Shown: positions 56,495-64,000 of the stretch, one piece after another
Layout of the letters: every line of letters starts with the position of its first letter
Numbering within the stretch: the first letter of the stretch is position 1
DNA from: Vigna angularis
Lineage: Eukaryota > Streptophyta > Magnoliopsida > Fabales > Fabaceae
Length of the DNA stretch: 64,000 nt
Assembly (NCBI RefSeq): GCF_016808095.1
Contig: NC_068971.1
Span: 21,812,501 to 21,876,500 of the forward strand
Reading direction: 5' to 3'
The notes under the pieces: model-generated
Told to the model about the DNA's origin: nothing
Seen by the model: the letters and a program-made list of their open reading frames with translations, nothing else
Database searches by the model: none
Program-made: the position numbers and the translations under genes

Positions 56495-59400
56495 TCAGAA
56501 CATCCATCTGGGTGAAGGAGAATGAACAGGAGTTTGCCGAGGTGGCTTGCTTGAGCTGCTGTTACGTTTCATGATGGAGGAGACAGTGGGGCTGAAATAG
56601 TCATTGCTTCGTTGAGAAGTTGCTGCACCTTGTGAGTACATTCTCTTCACATGCATAAAGCTTCTCTGATTTTCCACCATCATTCCACGAGCAACTTGGC
56701 TTCTTGGTGCAGCACCCCACCTGTTGTAACTCACACAACTCTGGCTCCTTCCCACTTGCTGAAACTTCAACTCTCTGGGGCTTGTGTAGTTCCGGCTCTC
56801 CGCGGTTTCGGCCGAGTACATGGTCTCTCCTTCGCTGCTGTATCCGTTCTGCATCTCTGGTACTTCCACCGGAGACGAGCTGGACTGAACCTCGCTCTGT
56901 GCAGCTCCATTGACAGACCCTGTTGAGGAAACGTCTGGAATAGGAGTTGTTGGCCTTGTGTGCTTGTTTTGTTCTCCTTCTGTTTGGTTTTCAGGAAAAG
57001 GGTCTGTGGCATGATTTTCAGCAGACTTTGGTTTGGATGATTGTGCCAAAACTGCAGCTTTGGCTGACCTTGGAGGAAAGTTGATGTCCAAAAGCTGCAA
57101 TGGTATGTTTTCTTTCCTTCTGAGTGGCACAGCAGTTACTCTAGGTGATTCGTATATTTCTGGGGTGGGAATTCCCTGGACATGCGCAGCATTTGGATTA
57201 GTGATCAAGCTTTCTTCTTCAACTGTGTTGGTAACAGCAGAAGAGCTTGGTCCCTGATCTCTTGTCTTTGAAGCATTGTTTGATGAAGATGTGGTGCCAT
57301 CATCATTGCCTTCTGTTGACTTGAAAACTTGTCGAAGGGTGAAGGAAGCACATGAATGCTCGCTCCTCGGCCCGGTAGACATCAACCGCATGATTGGTAA
57401 TTTTGGCTTGTTAAGCTCATCAAGGTTGCCTTCCCAGTGCTGGTTTAACCAATCACATATGACAGGAATTGGTATGCCAAACTGCATGGGGAGTTCTTTC
57501 TTCCAAGAGGACGACGATGAGGATGAAGTTGAAGGTGATTTGGTATTTGGTGATGTGGCTAACTTCATAGGATCACATATCATAAAAGCTAGATTTCCAT
57601 GCACATCAAAACCAGCTGAACCTGGACTCCATTGAATTCCATCAGTTGATAATTTTATGAGATTGTCAGTGGCTATGACCACCTTTCCTTCACCAACAGT
57701 GAGCTCCTGTTTTTCTGTGTAGCCTAAAAGGTAAACTACACTTCCCAGATCCAGATTGGCTTTGCAACTGGTCTTCAAGTAGTGAGGGTATTGACCCTGT
57801 GCATTTGAGTCCCCATCCGCATCATCTAAACCCACAATTGTAAGATCTAAAACAGAACTTGTAATGAAAAACCTGAAAGCAAGTGAAAAAATCAATGCAC
57901 TACTGGTTACAAATAAACACTCTAAGGACTACTTATAAGTGATGGTGCCAACTACAGATATTTTTTTCATAATAAGATAATAAAATTCATTGCCAAAGAC
58001 AATAAGATATGTCTTCTAAATGTAGAACTCTCATAACTCTTTTGAATATCCATCTAAGGAACTTTTTTGAAGGAGTGTCCTATTCACATCATCTTGATGT
58101 AGTGCGATGAGGCAATCATAATTTAAAATAAATCACATAAGCAATTAAAATCATTAAAAAATAAGACAACAATGTAAGTTGCATCATAAAACACAAAGTT
58201 GAATGGAAAGCATATAAAGATAAATGGTGCTGCTCTTCGAAAAAGTACTGGGAGAAGCTTCAAACATGCTACTTGAAAGTGTTGACTCAAGTTTCAGAAT
58301 GCAGAGTCCGAATTGAGATGCTAAAATATTGGATATATAATGCTAGAAACAAAGTACTCAAACCAAAGAAAACTTCCATGGCAAATTCAATACCACCATA
58401 ATTCTATATTCTGACACATTCTCTTTTCATGATAGTCTATTACTGTGTAACTATGTTTTGTTTTGCATTATGACTTTAGCTAAAAGGTTAAAATTAAAAA
58501 GAGAATTACTAAAAATAATATCAGCAGAAACTTGTTTGAAAGGAGAAATAGTAAATAGAGGTTACTTAAGCATTATAATGAGATGCCAATAACTTCATAA
58601 AATTCTCAGATTAAGCGTGCCAGATTAAAAGTTACAGGGCTTGAAATGTATGACAGTATTGAGAAATATGGAGAGAGGAAGTATAGGAAATATTATTAAA
58701 ATGTAATTATGAATGTGATTAGAGAGTTCTCTATTAATAGAGATCACAATGAGCTAATTAACTACTATCAGATTACAACTGTATAGCTGAATATACAGCT
58801 GTTATTGACAACTATCAGAACATAGAGACAAAAACAACAGTTGTTGAGTATTAGTAAGGATGAATCACACTTAACTTGAGTGAAACCAAAACCAGTAAGA
58901 GTTTTGGTGAGCCTTTCATACAATGCACAGGGGTTGTTTAAGAAAATAAATTGCTTTATTCAGCTAGCATACTAGATTAAGATTGTCAGATTTGAAGCCG
59001 TCTGGTTGCTGCATATAAAGATCCTAAACTGAGTAGCCTTGAATTGAGGCATTGTTAACATCTAATTACTGTATAGACCATTGATTTGAAAGAGCCAGAG
59101 TCAAAATGATACAAATTGTGACAGGTTTACAACCGGAGAAAAGGTTTTAAAGAAGTCACAACCTGGAGTTTGGTGGAAACTCTCGGCAAGAAGACTCTCT
59201 CTATACATATTGACAGCATCGTCATGATTTTCTTTTATTCAAAACACCCACTTACAGCCAATAGCTTTTCTTCCCAGAGGTAGAGGAACAAGAGACCAAG
59301 TCTTGTTAGCAATTAAAGCATAAAATTCATCTTCTATAGCTAATTTCCATTGTGGACAAGATAAAGCTTTCTGAACAATGTGAGATCAAAAGTAGTGAAA

Positions 59401-61487
59401 AAAAAAAGAAAGGTGCAGCCTGAGTTTAACTATACTGGAATTTGCGGTCGTTTGCATGGAATGGACAGATTTGACAGGATTAGGGGTTAGAACAAGTAGT
59501 TTCCTATCACAAGTTCAGGGATAGGACTAGATGAAGAATGAAAAGAAGTACTTTCAAGTGAGAATAATGGAGTAGACACACAAGAGAGAGTAATTTGGAC
59601 GTAACTTCTGGTGTAGGTAAGACAGGCCCAGAAGAAGTAAAGGGAAATTTGATGTCATTAAAAACAACAGCCTTAGAAATAAACAGTTACCATAACAAAA
59701 CTAAGCATTGTGGCCCTTGTCATGAGGTTTTTGGGAAGTCCTACATCATCTGTCTCTCAATTCTTAGATTGCATCTTACATAACTATTTCACAACTTCGC
59801 TTAATGCAAATTGACTTTAAGATGAAATATGACATGATAACACTAATTGATTACAACTGTATCAATAACTATATACAGTTGCATTCACAGCTATGACAAA
59901 TATCACACTCTATACTCTATCAACCAGTTATGACAAATATCCCAGTTTAATAAATGAGCCCAAACACCTTCTGAGGGTTGATTTAATCTGCAGCACTTAC
60001 TAAGGAAAAGTGTGTTCTAGGTCTACTTTTCTTTTGGAACATTATCTCTAACAAATTCTTAAGAATTAGAATATGAAAGTTAAAAATATGCTAAAACATC
60101 AAAACTACTTTTTTTTTTTACTTTGAATTTGTTTAGATTGTTTTTTATTTTATGCCATGTATCACGGATTGTTCATTCCTTAAACATTATGCATAACATT
60201 AGATTATTGATACCAATACACACCACACAAGTCACTATTTACAGTAATTTTTAATAACTAGTCTGGCTTGCTATGCCTAGAAATAGCTACTTCTGACCAT
60301 AAATTAAATCATTTCAAAGTTTCAAAATAAATATATAGGGCTTTGTACTTTCCAGTTAGTAGTTCTTTCGACCTGCTAGTAGGCCATGTTGGTGAGGATA
60401 GGGCAGACAGTACAGAAAACTAAATAGTTGAGCTTATAAATATATGAATACGCAAAACAATATAAATACATCACCTAATGGAAATTGAATGACATAATAT
60501 TGGTACAAAGGTGTAAAGCTTACCTCTACAAAAGTAATAAACTAAATTAGCATCTACCATTAATATTCTACATGAATGTCCTTAATAAAGTGAACTAATG
60601 TTAGCTACAACTGCTAAAAAGCATAAAAAACTTTCAAACTTCACTGAATTGCAGGAACACACAAAGTCAACAAAGGAAGACCAGATAAATCACCAAATGA
60701 ACATAAAATAGAGACAAGAAGAATGTGTTGTGAGATGAGTCCCTGTGTTGTACAGTGCCAAAGAGTTCGGTTCCACTTAAACAACGTATCAAGTTCAACT
60801 CTTGCTACAAGTGAATCTACCCGAATCCAACTTGAATGAGTCAAAGCCAGAGGTAGCTTTCAAACACTAGGATCTCTTACCAAAAACACACAACTGTTTT
60901 CAAATTCTAACGAAAACGTGTTTCCAACCTTTAGAACTGAATTCCAATCCAACTTCACCACATTAAATGCATTGGTTACCAATATCAGAAACAAATCTTA
61001 ACACAAAAGCCAACCACCTTGCACCTCAGTATTGTTTAACCCTCCACTGGCCTACTTATCTCCCTCTCTTACCTAACAAATACATAAAAACTTAACCACT
61101 CCCCAAAAAAGCTTTTCGAAAAGTAAAAGATAATAATAGGTTAGCTACATTTTCTTTCAAGTTTGACATCAACTTGAGCAAGAAAAAATGAAATCACGGC
61201 ACTATCGTCAAATAGGGGTACCTCTGAGGAACAAGAGTTGCAGCCACACCATTGTGCAGCCGGATCTCGGCACTGTCGGCGGCCACCACCGAGGGAAGAT
61301 TGGTGTGAGTTGTCAAAAGAAGATTCCGGTGGATTAAAAATCCGGTACCGGAAACCCCATTTGGAGAAATGCCGGTGATAGTAGCCATACCTTGACCCTT
61401 CCCTGTAAAGATTGCAGCTTTCATTCTCTCAGACTTACTCACCCCTTTGCAGAAACACCATGATTCCCTCAAACTCACACCCCCCAT
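56495..61487 (-). CDS. Trypsin-like serine protease-domain protein with Ser-rich tail
   Basis: Two coding exons on the minus strand, 61222-61487 and 56495-57872 (join), giving 1644 nt and 547 residues. The intron starts GTACCC and ends TTTCAG and leaves the frame intact. The ATG at 61487 is the first after an in-frame TGA. The N-terminal ~190 residues form a trypsin/DegP-like fold: GTGFLIHRNLLLTTHTNL (His61), LDLTIVGLDD (Asp98) and WSPGSAGFDVHGNLAFM (Ser174 in GSAG), a plausible triad although GSAG replaces GDSGG. Residues ~190-547 are Ser/Pro-rich, low-complexity, and include TPEIYESPR and LLDINFPPRSAK motifs conserved in plant relatives. No signal peptide is evident, so it is probably nuclear or cytosolic. 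Activity is unproven. It appears intact. Confidence 0.85.
57873..61221 (-). other. 3.35 kb intron of the trypsin-like gene
   Basis: Donor GTACCC at 61221-61216, acceptor TGCTTTCAG at 57881-57873. AT-rich, with a copia relic in the middle. A short minus-strand frame at 60844-60641 is not protein-like. Confidence 0.85.
58790..59690 (-). mobile_element. Copia pol relic inside the intron
   Basis: On the minus strand, in broken frames: a pre-RT linker (NPVKSVHSMQT), then ALSCPQWKLAIEDEFYALI, TWSLVPLPLGRKAIGCKWVF, LYMQQPDGF and finally YERLTKTLTGFGFTQVKCDS, in the order of Ty1-copia RT. Many stops, no YVDD box, and no LTRs identified. It has the same orientation as the gene. Confidence 0.82.
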
Positions 61488-63691
61488 GACTCTGTGAGCA
61501 ATGGGTATCTTCAAAGACTTCAACTTGAGATCTAATATCACTCAATGAAGCATCTCAGTTCCAAGATCATGGGTAGGGCAGTAACAATGCAAGAAGAAGA
61601 AGCTAAGAAGACAACAATGTAATGAAAACAAAAGAAACAATAGATTGGTGTTCCCTCTCTCCTCCCCACTTCTTATCCTAGGACTTTGTCTTTGGATGTT
61701 GTAAAAATGGTGTGTTGTGGATTAATGTCATGACCCAAAGTACATTGTTGCAGCTCAAATGGAACAACACATTAGCTTTATTAAAGCTTCATAATAAAGA
61801 GGGGAAAAAATCAGAAGAGATGACAAATCAAAAAGCTGCACAAAAAATTATATCAAAATAATGAAAAATAGATCAGCAATTTCACAAAACATATGTTCAT
61901 CAGTAAATATGTTTTTTTATTTAATTCACAGAGTATAAGCAGTTCCAATGATAAAACACGGTTGTCAAACTCTAAACTTTTTATTACATGACGTTTGTTT
62001 GCATTTTAATAGAAAAAAAATCAATGAATGTTTTAAAAAGTGAAGTTACATTCTTTTTCATAATGATAGCTAGGTTCAGTCAATTCACTCAGTTTGAAGT
62101 TAACAGTTCGTGATTGATAATAATTGAGTTATTGATAAAGCTTTTAATTTGACCAAAATACTCTCAAGATTTAATTATGAAATTTAAAATATTTTTATAC
62201 TTTTTTATAATATTCACATTGATAATTTAGTTATATTCTATTCAAATCAAATAATTCATCTCATACTTTATCAGAAGATTATTTCGGAGATACCTTTTCT
62301 GGGAATGTGATTACAAAATTCAAAGGACCCATTAAAGGTAAAAAAAGATGGAGTTATTATTCCCTTATTCATTGCCGACAAAAATTATTATGCACCAACC
62401 TTCTGAACTTGCAGATCAAAGAGCAAGCCCCGTGGATGAGTTGTTGAGTATATATGATTTTTTTGGGAAGAAAATGAAAACAAAAAAAAGGTGAAAATAA
62501 AATAACCTCTTAATAATAATATTATACTGTCATTTCTTTTTATGAATTGTATAAAATATAACATGTATTCGATATATTTATGTTTATTTTAAAATATATA
62601 TAATAATTCTTAACAAATAAATATATGATTTTTATTGTATAAATTTAAGTTAAAATTATATGTATTAAAATTGTAAATATAAAAAAAATTATAATTTATT
62701 ATCATTATAGAATAAATATTATTTTTTATAAACTAAACATTTTAATAATATATATTAATAAAGTATCTTAAAATATTGCACAAATATACATATTAAACAG
62801 GAATTACGTATTGGACATATCGAATAAAGATACTAACACATATACGTAATCCAGATTAAAATATTAATAAATCATAATTTTTTTTTAAATCAAAAGAATT
62901 TGATTCCTCAAATAGTCAATATCATATTTTTTCACTTTTAATAACGAAAATTATTTTCTATTATTACTCTAATAATTAAATGCATGTATAGTCTTATTTA
63001 AGTAAAAAAAAAAGTAAATCCATAAAAACAGTATAAACTAGTTGTGCAATATTAAAACTATAACGAGATACAAGTTACGGATATTCCCTACGAAGAAATA
63101 TTTCGGCCAATTTAAATGTGTCTCTTGTGAGTTGGCTGTCATTATCGTCACGAAAGGTTAAGATTTTTTTAAAATTTACACAAATTCACAAATATATGAT
63201 AAATTAAATGTAAGTAGACGAAAAATTATACTTAAAAAGGCATTATATTTTTTTTATTAGAGCAACATTATAAGGATCATTAAATATAACTTCAACAGAT
63301 AGATGCTTAAAAGACGTTTGTGGAAATTCTTTTTGTAAATTATTTTTTTCCATATATTAATAATAATGTGATTTGTCCATATAATTTATATCACTAATAA
63401 ATTTTGTAGTATACATTAACTTAAAGGAGAATGTTAGATATATTATCTTTATATTATTTTTTATTTTTAGTTAATTTGTTATTATTCATTATTTATATTT
63501 TGGGTTTAACTCATATTTCTTCTATTATAATAGAATATCCTACGTGTGTATTTAACATAAGTAAGATTAATTTAATACATAATTTTTATTATATTCAACA
63601 ACTCACATTCTCATCTTTCTTCGGTGTAACGTCAATATTATTCTCCAAACTGAACAATAGAATACGAGAAACCACAAGAGATCGTTTTGAG

Positions 63692-63693
<2 letters not shown>
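61488..63693. other. Upstream region and AT-rich intergenic DNA
   Basis: 61488-61740 is the likely 5'UTR and promoter of the trypsin-like gene. No clear TATA box was recognised. 62480-63400 is very AT-rich. 63431-63690 (start AGATATATTATC, with TTATTATATTCAACA) resembles the edge of an LTR, but no partner was found. Confidence 0.5.

Positions 63694-63785
<92 letters not shown>
63694..63785. repeat. (TA)n microsatellite
   Basis: 46 uninterrupted AT/TA dinucleotides (92 bp). Likely polymorphic in length. 63786-64000 beyond it has no recognised feature. Confidence 0.97.
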
Positions 63786-63788
<3 letters not shown>

Positions 63789-64000
63789 TTTGCTAACATA
63801 TGTAAGCTCTTTACTTTTTAGCAAAATTTACCGGATTTTAGCAAAAAAAATGCTCTCATATATTATAAATTCTAAGTTTTAAGGTCAAGGTATTTGAATA
63901 ATTTATTTTCTCAAAACTAAAAAAAACAAGAAACCCAAAAACTCTTACTCACCTTTCTCTCATCCCTCGTTCCTCCCAACCTTTTCTCTTTCATATCTCT

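Noticed and set aside
63603..63824. Minus-strand frame with an Ile-Tyr repeat
   Set aside because: Translation of the (TA)n microsatellite.

Overview
This is plant nuclear DNA, almost certainly from a eudicot and probably a phaseoloid legume (Vigna/Phaseolus-like). That placement is an inference from the style of the introns, the mix of LTR-retrotransposon lineages (Tat, Athila, SIRE-type copia, chromovirus) and the two host genes. No bacterial operons, CRISPR arrays or rRNA/tRNA genes were seen. About three quarters of the window is transposable-element DNA.

Region 1 (637-28362) is one nested block. A Tat-lineage Ty3-gypsy element, with LTRs of about 440 bp and target-site duplication (TSD) TTTCG, carries gag-PR-RT-RH-aRH-IN on the + strand and an antisense gene before its 3' LTR. 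A solo LTR (741-2133) split its 5' LTR, a truncated LTR copy (4898-5768) broke its RT, and a 16.6 kb Athila-type element on the minus strand (7206-23780, TSD CTCAT) entered between aRH and IN. The Athila element was then hit by a + strand solo LTR (8058-9401), a minus strand solo LTR (10920-12179), a SIRE-like copia solo LTR (12962-14382) and a young gag-only (TR-GAG-like) element with near-identical 756 bp LTRs (15195-20724, TSD CTAAC). For each of these insertions the interrupted reading frame continues across the removed segment, so the order of insertion can be read directly.

Region 2 (28368-40788) is less repetitive. It has a decayed transposon-derived gene with an Ulp1-like tail, a GRF zinc-finger pseudogene (30848-31270), an intact small gene for a DUSP12-like zinc-binding protein (CDS 34940-35419, + strand, with a probable 5'UTR intron), and a two-level tandem-repeat array (37477-39860).

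Region 3 (40789-55949) is a second repeat cluster. It holds a solo LTR with TSD ACTAA, an F-box SKIP22-like gene fragment, a copia pol fragment, a non-autonomous Athila-like element whose two flanks belong to different elements, the 5' half of a Ty3 chromovirus with its 5' LTR, and a hairpin Mutator-type MITE with a 9 bp TSD.

Region 4 (56000-64000) has a two-exon minus-strand gene (56495-61487) for a 547-residue trypsin-like protein with an apparent His-Asp-Ser triad and a long Ser-rich tail. Its 3.35 kb intron contains a copia relic. The rest is AT-rich intergenic DNA ending in a 92 bp (TA)n microsatellite.

Only two genes look intact and cellular. I did not find a new functional system. The main interest lies in the readable insertion history, the recombinant element, the repair scar at 7206-7351 and the hierarchical repeats.
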